A stretch of DNA of 46,502 bases from Christensenella sp. UBA1685 (GTDB lineage Bacteria > Bacillota > Clostridia > Christensenellales > CAG-138), in the NCBI GenBank assembly GCA_002320595.1, contig DCKB01000036.1, positions 1 to 46,502 on the forward strand, read 5' to 3'. Within the stretch, counting starts at the first letter, position 1. Each line of letters starts with the position of its first letter. The notes beneath the pieces were generated by a model. The model was not told where the DNA came from and did no database searches. It was given only the letters and a program-made list of their open reading frames with translations. A program made the translations under genes and the position numbers. Below are positions 1-7,344 of the stretch, piece after piece.

Positions 1-68
1 AGTTAAGCCCTTATACGCCGACAATACTTGGCTGGCGACGGCCCGGAAAGATAGGTAGCTGCCGGATA
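1..68 (+). rRNA. rrf: 5S ribosomal RNA, 3' part (5' end outside window)
   Basis: The window opens with AGTTAAGCCC, the conserved loop of bacterial 5S rRNA. It continues through CGCCGACAATACTTGGCTGG to GATAGGTAGCTGCCGGAT, the usual 3' strand in Clostridia. The 5' half lies upstream of the window. A strong intrinsic terminator begins at 71, as expected for the end of an rRNA operon. The exact 3' nucleotide cannot be fixed without the missing 5' strand that pairs with it; it is probably within 64-70. Confidence 0.9.
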
Positions 69-70
69 CC

Positions 71-108
71 AAAAGAAAGAGAACACCATGTGGTGTTCTC
101 TTTCTTTT
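71..108 (+). terminator. Intrinsic terminator of the rRNA operon
   Basis: A perfect inverted repeat has 18-nt arms (71-88 and 91-108) with only two bases between them. The right arm ends in TTTCTTTT and the left arm starts AAAAGAAA, so it could also stop transcription from the opposite direction. It follows the 5S 3' end directly. Confidence 0.9.
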
Positions 109-360
109 GCGGTCTGATACTCCTCTTTCCGGGCCTTGAGTCGGCAAGACGCGCAGCGTTCTTGGCTGGCGATGGGTAGGGGCCTGTGCGGAGCAGAAAA
201 CGCTCCGGTGGAGCGTTTTCAGGCCGACACGGGCCGGATGCTTGCCGGCCGCCCCGGGTTGTGACGTGGTATGCCGACCGCCGTACCCGGAGCGAGGTAG
301 AAACTTGGAAAGCCATGCGATCGAGCGCGCCCGGTGGGCGATCAGCGAGGTGATACAACG
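109..360 (+). other. GC-rich, strongly base-paired region after the 5S gene, no gene assigned
   Basis: No convincing protein is encoded here; the open frame on the minus strand over 11-358 covers the 5S gene and has no ribosome binding site. Several stems are visible: 124-135 is the exact complement of 5S bases 40-51; 140-148 pairs with 241-249 (one G-T pair); 181-191 pairs with 224-235 (one bulge); and 196-206 pairs with 210-220, an 11-bp stem with a three-base loop. The 12-base string CTTGGCTGGCGA occurs in the 5S tail (28-39) and again at 161-172. This could be a degenerate 5S duplication or a structured transcript; the sequence alone does not decide. Confidence 0.4.
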
Positions 361-584
361 GAGCAGCGTCCAGGGAAATGCTACGAATTATTGATGACAG
401 TGGATTGAAACGCTTTGCGAGCGCGTGGTAAATTGGTGCGCATCAGGCGTTTTTAATCATATACTATCTACTATCAAGAAAATGCATCTTAACCGTTCAA
501 ATCTATCTCTTACCTGAAAATCAAACACAATATGAAATGATTGCTTTATAATAATATCAGCGGAAGGGAAAGCGAGGTGATATA
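361..584 (+). promoter_or_regulatory. Upstream region of the LytTR operon with a candidate LytTR box
   Basis: The stretch is AT-rich. ACCGTTCAA at 492-500 fits the LytTR-type half-site (W-M-M-GTT-N-R-K) at eight of nine positions, and a weaker related string lies near 511-519. A TATAAT is at 547-552 with no good -35 hexamer, as in promoters that need an activator. LytTR genes often regulate themselves; that this one does so is inference. SD GAGGTGA at 574-580 serves the GTG start at 585. Confidence 0.3.
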
Positions 585-1025
585 GTGAAGGTCGAAATAA
601 AAGTGCTGACTGAAGCACAGGAGCCATATGCCGTTATCTACACGAACGAAGTAAGTACATATATACGCCAAACTGCGGATATGATTAAACGTGCTGCCGG
701 TAGTAAAATGATAACCGTCACGGACAATGAGAGAATCATCGTTCTGCGGCCGGAGGAGCTGTATATGATCCGCGCGGAAAATGAAAAGACGGTCGTATAT
801 GCCAAAACGAAGCGATACATCAGCGGAAAGCGGTTGTATGAATTCGAAGCGCTGCTCGGGAGCGGGTTTATGAGAATTTCCAAGTCAACCATCGTGAATT
901 TGCATCAGTTGGACTGTTTGGAACCAACTTTGGGCGGTCTTATGCTTCTGATACTGAAAAACGGCTGCAAGGACTATATTTCACGGAAGTATCTGCCCGC
1001 TTTCAAAAAATACTTGGGATTATAA
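585..1025 (+). CDS. LytTR DNA-binding domain transcriptional regulator
   Basis: This 146-residue protein has a short N-terminal segment and a C-terminal LytTR domain (about residues 45-146). The hallmarks are an early ERIIVLRPEELYMIRAENEKTV-type strand region, the motif FMRISKSTIVNLHQL (about 103-117) and the YISRKYLPAFKKYL ending. There is no receiver domain, so this is a stand-alone LytTR regulator rather than a classical AgrA/LytR response regulator. The GTG start at 585 is preceded by SD GAGGTGA. It is followed after 13 bases by a DUF3021 membrane protein. LytTR-DUF3021 pairs are a recurrent arrangement in Bacillota in which the membrane protein is thought to restrain the regulator. The target genes are unknown and may include its own operon. 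Confidence 0.88.
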   Translation: MKVEIKVLTEAQEPYAVIYTNEVSTYIRQTADMIKRAAGSKMITVTDNERIIVLRPEELYMIRAENEKTVVYAKTKRYISGKRLYEFEALLGSGFMRISKSTIVNLHQLDCLEPTLGGLMLLILKNGCKDYISRKYLPAFKKYLGL

Positions 1026-1038
1026 GGAGGTAAGCAAT

Positions 1039-1467
1039 ATGAGAAGAGTTTTAAGAGCGGCGTGGCAGGGCATCAGCCTAGCAGCCGTGGTGTACCTGTT
1101 GGACAGCATCGTAATGGGCCTGGCAGACGGAACCGGAAGATTTGCCAGCGGCTATGGCATGGCAAGAGTTGGTGCAGCTGTGATATTGATTGGCATCGGC
1201 TTCGGCATTCCGTCGTTGATCTATGAAACAGAGCTGCGTATGTGGCTCAAGATATTCATTCACATGGGGATTGGCTGTCTTGTAATGACAGGTGCGTCCA
1301 TGCTGGGCGGTTGGCTTCCTGTGGATAAAGGATTGTCCGCAGTATTGATTGCATTGGCCATAGAGGCCGTCATAGCTTTTATCCTTTTGGGTGTTAACAT
1401 TCTTATAGCCACCGCTGAAGCAAGGCGTCTGAATCAGAAAATCAAGGAGCAACAGCAGAAAGAATGA
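1039..1467 (+). CDS. DUF3021 family membrane protein, partner of LytTR regulator
   Basis: This 142-residue protein has four predicted membrane helices (about residues 9-27, 43-62, 72-92 and 100-125) and a short charged, Glu/Lys/Gln-rich C-terminal tail (EARRLNQKIKEQQQKE) that is probably cytoplasmic. Size, topology and position directly after a LytTR gene fit DUF3021. The start ATG has an excellent SD (AAGGAGGT, 1024-1031). Family knowledge suggests such proteins act as membrane-bound modulators of the adjacent LytTR protein; no catalytic motif is visible. Co-transcription with the upstream gene is very likely. Confidence 0.85.
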   Translation: MRRVLRAAWQGISLAAVVYLLDSIVMGLADGTGRFASGYGMARVGAAVILIGIGFGIPSLIYETELRMWLKIFIHMGIGCLVMTGASMLGGWLPVDKGLSAVLIALAIEAVIAFILLGVNILIATAEARRLNQKIKEQQQKE

Positions 1468-1505
1468 CGCATCCGCTAAATGAATACCGCTAAAGCGCAA
1501 TCGAC

Positions 1506-1530
1506 GAAAAGCCGGGTGCGCTTTTCATTT
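1506..1530 (+). terminator. Possible weak terminator after the LytTR-DUF3021 operon
   Basis: GAAAAGC (1506-1512) pairs with GCTTTTC (1520-1526) around a seven-base loop and is followed by ATTT. The stem is short and AT-rich, so termination may be inefficient. Confidence 0.45.
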
Positions 1531-1601
1531 GAAGTGAGACAACGATGTATACTTCCGGGTCTTGTTACAGCCATGGCGCAAAGCGCCCTGCACCAATTTT
1601 G

Positions 1602-1630
1602 TTGATTAACAACAGTACATGATATAATAT
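1602..1630 (+). promoter_or_regulatory. Sigma-A-type promoter for the deaminase gene
   Basis: TTGATT (1602-1607) is followed by TAATAT (1625-1630) with a 17-bp spacer; an overlapping TATAAT (1623-1628) gives a 15-bp spacer. It lies 43 bases before the preferred ATG at 1673. Confidence 0.6.
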
Positions 1631-1672
1631 AATAAGTATCTGCGATAGATTGCCGATTTGGAGATACACATT

Positions 1673-2107
1673 ATGGACATATGGGAGAGACTTTACGAAG
1701 CAGCAAAGCGCCAGTATCATCCGGAAGATGTGACGCCGTTTATATATGCGCATCATGTAGTATGCGCGCTTGAAAGCGAGAATGGGGAAATTTATACTGG
1801 CTTTTGCATCGAAGGCTGCTGTGGTGTAATGGCGCTATGCGCTGAAAGGGTGGCAGCGCTTAACATGTATGTCAACAGTGATCAAACCATAGTAAGAAGG
1901 ATGATAGCGTTCAGAGATAAACCGCCATATGGAGAGGGCAGTGGAATGCCTTGCGGCGCGTGCCGCGAGTTTTTCATGCAGCTTTCTTTAGAAAACAAAA
2001 ATATGGAGATTTTGGTTGATTATAGTACAAGAAAAACTGTAACTTTGGAAGCTCTTATGCCAAAATGGTGGGGAACAGAGCGGTACAACGATATTGATCA
2101 GCAATAA
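1673..2107 (+). CDS. Cytidine/blasticidin-S deaminase-like zinc hydrolase
   Basis: This 144-residue protein is in the size range of tetrameric cytidine deaminases. The zinc and catalytic signature is split as in the family: C56-A-E58 (Cys replaces the more common His, as in cytidine and blasticidin-S deaminases) and P93-C94-G-A-C97. E58 would be the proton shuttle and C56, C94 and C97 the zinc ligands. The frame is open from a TTG at 1658, but the SD GGAGA (1660-1664) is correctly spaced only for the ATG at 1673. The gene stands alone with its own promoter in an AT-richer patch, so it may be an accessory gene. The substrate (free cytidine, a nucleoside antibiotic or another aminopyrimidine) cannot be told from sequence alone. 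Confidence 0.8.
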   Translation: MDIWERLYEAAKRQYHPEDVTPFIYAHHVVCALESENGEIYTGFCIEGCCGVMALCAERVAALNMYVNSDQTIVRRMIAFRDKPPYGEGSGMPCGACREFFMQLSLENKNMEILVDYSTRKTVTLEALMPKWWGTERYNDIDQQ

Positions 2108-2670
2108 ATACTTTTTTGCGGCGGCGTTTGAATCCGATCTGGATTCGTGCGAATATAATGCATAGGCCCAGCAGGTAACTGCAAGATTTTTCCACGCTTG
2201 GGTGAAGGGCAATACCATCTGATCTTCGCTCATGGATTCTCATATTATTGATAAAACCTATTGGGTATTATTAAAAATGATATCATTTGCAAGGTCAATA
2301 AGCAATTTTGCGCGAACAATATTGCATTGGCCAAGGCGCCTCTTCTTGAAAACTACAAATGTATTGGCTATTTTTCCGAAAAAATTGGCAGTTGCTGTTT
2401 TGTGTGCTGCCTCAATTGTTCTGCATATTGCAAGGGGTTTTCTTGCAACATGCAAAGCTTGACCTGAACAATAAACCGAATTTGCACCAACGCAAGGATG
2501 GAATTCTAAAACATCGAAGTAAAATAAGGGACCAATAAAACATTTTTAGCTTTCATGTATTGTAGGGCAGTGCAAGAACATCAGAGCCAATAAAATGAAT
2601 TATTCAACGCCATGATATAAGCATAAATTATATATAAAAACTCGAATATAATTATAGATTGAGATGACCC
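2108..2670. other. AT-rich intergenic region without a supported gene
   Basis: Several short open frames cross 2230-2465 on both strands, but none has a convincing SD sequence or recognisable family. The minus-strand frame (about 2258-2540) runs roughly 93 codons from a stop to its end without a good start; it might be a decayed gene. A 14-bp palindrome lies at 2275-2288. The base composition is clearly lower in GC than the flanking conserved operons. Confidence 0.4.
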
Positions 2671-2698
2671 TTGAAAAAATATATTCTTGTGCTAGAAT
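2671..2698 (+). promoter_or_regulatory. Promoter of hppA
   Basis: TTGAAA (2671-2676), a 16-bp spacer and TAGAAT (2693-2698). Its position shows that the upstream in-frame ATG at 2664 cannot be the start and supports the ATG at 2742. Confidence 0.7.
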
Positions 2699-2741
2699 AG
2701 TGGAACGTTGCCATCATGAACTATTAAGGAGCATTCAAAGA

Positions 2742-4862
2742 ATGGAAAACTTGTTCTGGATTGGTTTTGCCGGAGCACTTGTCGCCGGCCTTTTTGCTGT
2801 TCTTCAGGCAAAAAAGGTTCTCTCTTACTCGGAAGGAAACGAAAAGATGCGCAAAATTGCGGGAAGTATCCGCGCAGGCGCAAACGCGTATTTGAAGCAA
2901 CAGTACACGACGGTATCAAAAGTGTTTGCTGTTGTTTTTATTATTTTGGTCGTGATCGCTTTTGCAGGCGATGGAAAAATTCTTTCAAAATTCACCCCAT
3001 TTGCTTTCCTCACGGGCGGAATTTGGTCCATGCTGGCAGGGTACATCGGCATGAAGATCGCAACGAATTCCAACGCGCGTACTGCACATGCTGCTTCAGA
3101 AAGCTTGGATCATGGCCTTCGAGTTGCCTTTTCTTCCGGTTCCGTAATGGGATTTACGGTGGTTGGCCTCGGAATCCTTGATATTACGCTCTGGTTTTAT
3201 ATTCTCCACGGCATTTTTGGAATTGATGACCCGATTCAGTTGGGAAATATCATGGTCATGAATGGAATGGGCGCTTCCTTCATGGCGCTTTTTGCCCGTG
3301 TGGGGGGCGGCATCTACACCAAGGCGGCGGATGTTGGAGCCGATTTGGTCGGTAAAGTTGAAGCGGGCATTCCGGAGGACGACCCGCGCAACCCTGCCAC
3401 GATTGCGGATAACGTAGGCGATAATGTTGGCGATGTGGCCGGAATGGGTGCGGATTTGTACGAATCCTATGTCGGATCGATTTTGGCAACGTTTGCGCTT
3501 GGCGCCGTTGGCGGATATGGTTGGGGCGGTTTGCTGCTGCCTGTTGCACTGGCTGTCTGCGGGATCCTCTGCTCGATTATTGGGTCTTTCTTGGTGAAAA
3601 CAAAAGAACACGCTTCGCAGAAGGCGCTGCTCAGAAGCCTTCGCACGGGAACTTATAGCGCTGCGATCCTTTCTGCGATTTTTGCTGCGCCATTGACCTA
3701 TTTTATCCTTGGAAATTGGGGCGTGTATATCGCAATCCTTTGCGGCCTCGCCGGAGGCTGTGCGATCGGTTATTTCACAGAATACTATACGTCCGACACC
3801 TACAAGCCCACCCAAGATCTTGCGGCCGCATCAGAGACCGGCTCGGCCACGATCATCATCGGCGGCATTTCTTTGGGCTTGAAATCCACAATGGCCTCCA
3901 TCCTCATTGTTGCCGCAGCCGTGATCATTAGTTACTTTGCAGCCGGTGGCAGCACAACGATTGTGGATCAGGCCGGCGCGTTTACAGAGGCGTTTAACCG
4001 CGGCCTGTATGGTATTGGCGTTGCGGGTGTGGGTATGCTTTCCACTTTGGGAATTACGCTCGCAACGGACGCATATGGCCCCGTTGCAGATAACGCCGGC
4101 GGCATCGCACAGATGAGCGGAATGCCGGAGGATGTCCGCCGCCGCACCGATGCGCTGGATTCGCTTGGCAACACAACCGCAGCTACCGGCAAAGGGTTTG
4201 CGATCGGTTCTGCGTCGCTGACTGCGCTTGCGCTGCTTGTATCCTATGTCGACATCGTACAGGCACGCGCCGTGGAAGTATTGAACTTTACGCTCACAAG
4301 CCCTACGGTTCTTGTAGGCATGTTTATTGGCGCTATGCTGACGTTCGTATTCTCAGCATTCACGATGGGGGCGGTGCAGCGCGCCGCGGAGTCCATCGTA
4401 GTGGAGGTGCGGCGGCAGTTCCGCGAAATTGCGGGCATCATGGAGTATAAGGCGGATCCGGATTATGCTTCCTGCGTTTCACTCTGCACAAAAGGAGCCC
4501 TGCGCGAAATGGTTGCCCCGGCGCTGCTTGCAATTGTCGTCCCCATCGTGACGGGCCTCACGCTTGGGCCAACGGGGGTAGTCGGCTTTCTCGGCGGCGT
4601 ATCTGTGACCGGGTTTGCGCTTGCAGTCTTTATGTCCAATGCCGGCGGCGCCTGGGATAATGCAAAAAAATATATTGAAAGCGGACATCATGGCGGAAAA
4701 GGCTCCAAACAGCATAAGGCGGCGGTTGTGGGCGATACCGTAGGCGATCCTTTTAAAGATACCGCAGGCCCGTCGCTTAACATCCTGATTAAACTCTGCT
4801 CTACGGTTTCGATTGTGTTTTCAGGATTGACGGTCTCCTTTTACCGGATCGGCCTTCTGTAA
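2742..4862 (+). CDS. hppA: Membrane-bound ion-pumping pyrophosphatase (K+-dependent type)
   Basis: The protein is 706 residues with about 16 membrane helices. It couples hydrolysis of cytosolic pyrophosphate to outward pumping of H+ or Na+. The acidic pyrophosphate/Mg-binding motifs are intact: DDPRNPATIADNVGDNVGD (around residue 215-233), the DLYESY segment just after it, and GDTVGDPFKDTAGPSLN near the C-terminus (around 663). The sequence GNTTAATGKG (around 475) has Ala where K+-independent H+-pyrophosphatases have Lys, so this should be the K+-dependent class, which includes both Na+ and H+ pumps; the ion cannot be settled here. The start is ATG 2742 with SD AAGGAGC (2726-2732). An upstream 26-codon extension lies across the promoter and is rejected. 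It is transcribed alone, with a terminator following. Confidence 0.96.
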   Translation: MENLFWIGFAGALVAGLFAVLQAKKVLSYSEGNEKMRKIAGSIRAGANAYLKQQYTTVSKVFAVVFIILVVIAFAGDGKILSKFTPFAFLTGGIWSMLAGYIGMKIATNSNARTAHAASESLDHGLRVAFSSGSVMGFTVVGLGILDITLWFYILHGIFGIDDPIQLGNIMVMNGMGASFMALFARVGGGIYTKAADVGADLVGKVEAGIPEDDPRNPATIADNVGDNVGDVAGMGADLYESYVGSILATFALGAVGGYGWGGLLLPVALAVCGILCSIIGSFLVKTKEHASQKALLRSLRTGTYSAAILSAIFAAPLTYFILGNWGVYIAILCGLAGGCAIGYFTEYYTSDTYKPTQDLAAASETGSATIIIGGISLGLKSTMASILIVAAAVIISYFAAGGSTTIVDQAGAFTEAFNRGLYGIGVAGVGMLSTLGITLATDAYGPVADNAGGIAQMSGMPEDVRRRTDALDSLGNTTAATGKGFAIGSASLTALALLVSYVDIVQARAVEVLNFTLTSPTVLVGMFIGAMLTFVFSAFTMGAVQRAAESIVVEVRRQFREIAGIMEYKADPDYASCVSLCTKGALREMVAPALLAIVVPIVTGLTLGPTGVVGFLGGVSVTGFALAVFMSNAGGAWDNAKKYIESGHHGGKGSKQHKAAVVGDTVGDPFKDTAGPSLNILIKLCSTVSIVFSGLTVSFYRIGLL

Positions 4863-4881
4863 AACGATCCGGAAAAATCAA

Positions 4882-4948
4882 AAAGCTGCCCGCATGGTGG
4901 TATCGGGGGAATGGTAGCATTGTCTCAACGTCTCATGCGGGCAGCTTT
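4882..4948 (+). terminator. Long-armed inverted repeat after hppA, probable terminator
   Basis: Perfect 15-nt arms (4882-4896 and 4934-4948) enclose a 37-base loop. The right flank (CCGTTTATT) is only moderately T-rich; the left flank read on the minus strand is T-rich. The large loop is unusual for a simple terminator. Confidence 0.6.
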
Positions 4949-5071
4949 CCGTTTATTAAAAAATATTGAATCAGACGGGAACTGCAATGCCGCATAACAA
5001 AAACTCCCATCGCTTTTTCGCTGTAAGCCGGAGAAACTAACCGCATATAGAGCTTGAAAGGAGTGAGCAAA

Positions 5072-5239
5072 ATGAAAGCGGCAACCTTTGTAATCGGAAT
5101 CGCGGCAGGCATGGCAATGGCTACGGCAGGCGTGATCGCGATGTATCCGGACGTTTCCAGACGCATGATGCGCGATTCCAGGCGCGCGCTGCGCTGCGGC
5201 AGGCGTGCGGTGGGGCAGATCGGCAACCTGTTCGGTTAA
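5072..5239 (+). CDS. Small membrane protein with basic C-terminal tail (YtxH-like)
   Basis: This 55-residue protein has one hydrophobic helix (about residues 4-24, rich in Ala, Gly and Met: AATFVIGIAAGMAMATAGVI) followed by a strongly basic region (SRRMMRDSRRALRCGRRA). The ATG at 5072 has a perfect SD AAAGGAG (5057-5063); a TTG at 5054 overlaps that SD and is unlikely. The layout of a single N-terminal membrane span plus a charged tail resembles small YtxH-like proteins, but no family signature is decisive. It is followed by its own terminator. Function unknown. Confidence 0.65.
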   Translation: MKAATFVIGIAAGMAMATAGVIAMYPDVSRRMMRDSRRALRCGRRAVGQIGNLFG

Positions 5240-5258
5240 ACGGCCTTGCTTTGCAGAA

Positions 5259-5296
5259 AAATGCGGATGGCCCCGGCGTCATCCGCATTTGTATTT
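5259..5296 (+). terminator. Intrinsic terminator after the small membrane protein
   Basis: 11-bp perfect stem (5259-5269 with 5280-5290), ten-base loop, followed by GTATTTTG. The T-rich tail overlaps the -35 of the next promoter. Confidence 0.75.
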
Positions 5297-5317
5297 TGTG
5301 CCGGAATACGCTATAAT
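5289..5317 (+). promoter_or_regulatory. Promoter of the ireB operon
   Basis: TTGTAT (5289-5294), a 17-bp spacer and TATAAT (5312-5317), 40 bases before the ireB start codon. The -35 hexamer overlaps the end of the preceding terminator. Confidence 0.75.
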
Positions 5318-5357
5318 GAACGCATGAAAAATATGTCAAGCAACATGGAGGTACGAG

Positions 5358-5642
5358 ATGACGGATAACACAAACGAAACCATGCAATTCCGCATCCCGC
5401 GGGAGAAAAACACCGCAAACGAAGTGCTCATGCGCGTCTATGCCGCCATGAAAGAAAAAGGGTACGACCCAATTAATCAAATTGTAGGATATCTGATTTC
5501 GGGAGACCCGACGTATATTACCAGCTACAATAACGCGCGCTATCTGATCCGCATGTTGGAACGGGACGAGCTGTTGGAGGAGCTTGTGCGTTTTTATGTA
5601 AATGCACCGGAGCATCAGGACCAATCGGGCATGGAGCGGTAA
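5358..5642 (+). CDS. ireB: IreB family regulatory phosphoprotein (UPF0297)
   Basis: The 94 residues match the IreB/YrzL family: an N-terminal Thr-containing stretch, MQFRIPREK, then AAMKEKGYDPINQIVGYLISGDPTYITSY and NARYLIRMLERDELLEELV. In Enterococcus, IreB is phosphorylated on N-terminal threonines by the PASTA kinase IreK and affects envelope stress and cephalosporin tolerance. Threonines at positions 2, 5 and 8 here could play that part (inference). SD GGAGG lies about nine bases before the ATG. It is the first gene of the conserved ireB-ruvX-DUF1292 cluster. Confidence 0.93.
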   Translation: MTDNTNETMQFRIPREKNTANEVLMRVYAAMKEKGYDPINQIVGYLISGDPTYITSYNNARYLIRMLERDELLEELVRFYVNAPEHQDQSGMER

Positions 5643-5646
5643 CGGG

Positions 5647-6069
5647 ATGCAGAGAGTATTGGCGCTGGATGTGGGCGACAGACGCATTGGCCTTGCGGTA
5701 AGCGATGCGCTCGGCATTACTGCACAGGGGATCGAAACGTATACGCGCACGGGCGATTTGGAGAAGGATGCGGCATATATCCGTTCTGTCGCGGAAAGAT
5801 ATCGCCCTGTTCGCCTGCTGTTCGGAATGCCGCGCAACATGGATGGCAGCTATGGCTTCCAGTCTGAAAAGGTGCGCGCGTTTGCAGATGCGGTTCTTGT
5901 AGAGTGGGATGGCGAGCATGCGTTTTATGATGAACGCTTGAGCACCGTTTCTGCGGAACGCGTGCTTTGCGAGGCGGAAATGAACTGGCAAAAACGGCGC
6001 AAGGTGGTGGACAAGCTTGCGGCAACCATCATTTTGCAGGGCTATTTGGACGGGAACCCAAAACTCTAA
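5647..6069 (+). CDS. ruvX: Holliday junction resolvase-like protein RuvX/YqgF
   Basis: The 140-residue protein has an RNase H-like fold. The N-terminal MQRVLALDVGDRRIGLAVSD carries the conserved acidic residue D8. GMPRNMDGSYG and AFYDERLSTVSAERVL are the other family motifs, the latter with its D-E-R-L-S/T core, and VVDKLAATIILQGYLD closes the domain. Family members have been assigned to 5' processing of 16S rRNA precursor or to junction resolution. The start is ATG 5647, four bases after ireB, preceded by a short purine stretch; an upstream in-frame start inside ireB is rejected. Confidence 0.94.
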   Translation: MQRVLALDVGDRRIGLAVSDALGITAQGIETYTRTGDLEKDAAYIRSVAERYRPVRLLFGMPRNMDGSYGFQSEKVRAFADAVLVEWDGEHAFYDERLSTVSAERVLCEAEMNWQKRRKVVDKLAATIILQGYLDGNPKL

Positions 6070-6085
6070 ACGATAGGAGAACGGC

Positions 6086-6376
6086 ATGGAAGAACGGTTT
6101 GACGAGGTTGTTTTGCTGGATGAAAACGGCGAGGAGGCGCGCTTCTCGCATATCCTCACGTTCCTTTATGAGGGCGAACGCTATGTTGCGCTTGAACCGA
6201 TTGAGGAAGGTGCAGAGCAGCCGGAAGAGGAAGAAGAAGCGGAGATTGTGCTTATGCACATCGTGCGCGGCGAGGATGGCGATACATACCAGCCGGTGGA
6301 GAACGAAGTGCTGCTGGACGAGGTGTTCGGCCGGTTCTTGGAACTGATGGACGAGTTGGACGAGGAGGAAGAATAA
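6086..6376 (+). CDS. DUF1292 (YrzB-like) acidic protein
   Basis: The 96-residue, very acidic protein opens with FDEVVLLDENGEEARFSHILTFLYEGERYVALEP, the DUF1292 pattern, and ends in a run of Glu and Asp (LMDELDEEEE). It is the constant third member of the ireB-ruvX-DUF1292 cluster in Bacillota. Its biochemical role is not established. SD AGGAG (6075-6080) precedes the ATG. The next gene starts three bases after the stop. Confidence 0.9.
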   Translation: MEERFDEVVLLDENGEEARFSHILTFLYEGERYVALEPIEEGAEQPEEEEEAEIVLMHIVRGEDGDTYQPVENEVLLDEVFGRFLELMDELDEEEE

Positions 6377-6378
6377 AC

Positions 6379-7281
6379 ATGTTTGCACCGAAGCTGTTCA
6401 AGGGGGCGCGCATTGCAATCGTCGGCCCGTCAAGTTCCGTCACGGCAGAACGCCTTGCGGAAGGCGTGGAGGCTATGAAGCGGCTTGGATTTGAACCCGT
6501 GGTATATGAGAGCGCGCGTTCCATGCACGGATATTTCGCAGGCACGGATGCTGTGCGCGCGCAGGACATCAACGCTGCGTTCGCGGACAAGAGTATCGAC
6601 GGCATCCTCGCAACGCGCGGCGGCTATGGCGGACACCGGGTACTCCCGCTGCTGGATTACGATATGATCGCAAAGAACCCTAAGTTTTTCGGTGGATACA
6701 GCGATATTACCGCCTATCATATGGCGTTCAACCAGCGCTGTGGGTTTGTGACCTACCACATGCCCATGGCCTGTGCGCTCCACGAACCGGATGCGTATAC
6801 GCTTGCCTGTGCGGAGGCGATGCTGTTCGGCATGGAAGCGAATTATCAAAATCCCGAAGGCTATCTGCGGGAAACGCTTGTGCCCGGAACGGCGGAAGGC
6901 ATGCTCTGCGGCGGGAACCTTTCGTTGCTCGCAGCTTCGCTCGGCACGCCGTGGGAGATTGATACGCGTGGAAAGATCCTCTTTTTCGAGGATGTCGGCG
7001 AGCGGCCGTACCGCATCGACAGCATGCTGACGCAGCTGCGCAACGCCGGGAAGTTTGCGGATTGTGCGGGCATTCTCATCGGAGATTTTTCCGACTGCGA
7101 CCCGAAACCGGAGGAAAAGACGCTTTCGCTTGATGTGCTGATCGATGAGATCGTGAAGCCCGCCGGAAAACCCACCATCAAAGGGGTGCGCTGCGGCCAC
7201 TGCACGCCCACGATGTCCCTGCCGCTTGGCAAGCGTTTCCGCATGGACGCGGAAGCATGCATGTTCGGCGAGGTGGAATAG
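6379..7281 (+). CDS. S66 family LD-carboxypeptidase (muramoyltetrapeptide carboxypeptidase)
   Basis: The protein has 300 residues. S66 enzymes cut the L,D bond before the terminal D-amino acid of murein tetrapeptides; some members instead degrade microcin C-type compounds (MccF). The Ser-Glu-His triad is visible as S108 in GGYSDIT, E204 in FFEDVGERPYRID and H274 in RCGHCTPT. The N-terminal KGARIAIVGPSS and ATRGGYGGHRVLPLLDYD are family hallmarks. It has no signal peptide, as is usual for cytosolic murein-recycling LdcA. It begins three bases after the DUF1292 stop, so it is probably translationally coupled, and it ends the operon at a terminator. Confidence 0.93.
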   Translation: MFAPKLFKGARIAIVGPSSSVTAERLAEGVEAMKRLGFEPVVYESARSMHGYFAGTDAVRAQDINAAFADKSIDGILATRGGYGGHRVLPLLDYDMIAKNPKFFGGYSDITAYHMAFNQRCGFVTYHMPMACALHEPDAYTLACAEAMLFGMEANYQNPEGYLRETLVPGTAEGMLCGGNLSLLAASLGTPWEIDTRGKILFFEDVGERPYRIDSMLTQLRNAGKFADCAGILIGDFSDCDPKPEEKTLSLDVLIDEIVKPAGKPTIKGVRCGHCTPTMSLPLGKRFRMDAEACMFGEVE

Positions 7282-7293
7282 GGCGCGAATTTC

Positions 7294-7333
7294 GGCCGGA
7301 ACGCAGCAAAAACGCTTGCGTTCCGGCCTTTTT
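7294..7333 (+). terminator. Strong intrinsic terminator after the S66 peptidase operon
   Basis: 12-bp perfect stem (7294-7305 with 7317-7328), 11-base loop, then five T. Its 3' arm contains the -35 of the rpsB promoter. Confidence 0.9.
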
Positions 7334-7344
7334 CATGCTATAAT
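7316..7344 (+). promoter_or_regulatory. Promoter of rpsB-tsf
   Basis: TTGCGT (7316-7321), a 17-bp spacer and TATAAT (7339-7344). The -35 is embedded in the 3' arm of the upstream terminator stem. Confidence 0.7.

Noticed and set aside
11..358. 115-residue open frame on the minus strand at the window start
   Set aside because: It lies antisense to the 5S rRNA gene and through its terminator, with no SD sequence; composition is that of GC-rich RNA-coding DNA.
2232..2467. Short plus-strand frames before hppA
   Set aside because: No SD, no family, overlapping alternatives in other frames; kept only as an intergenic note.
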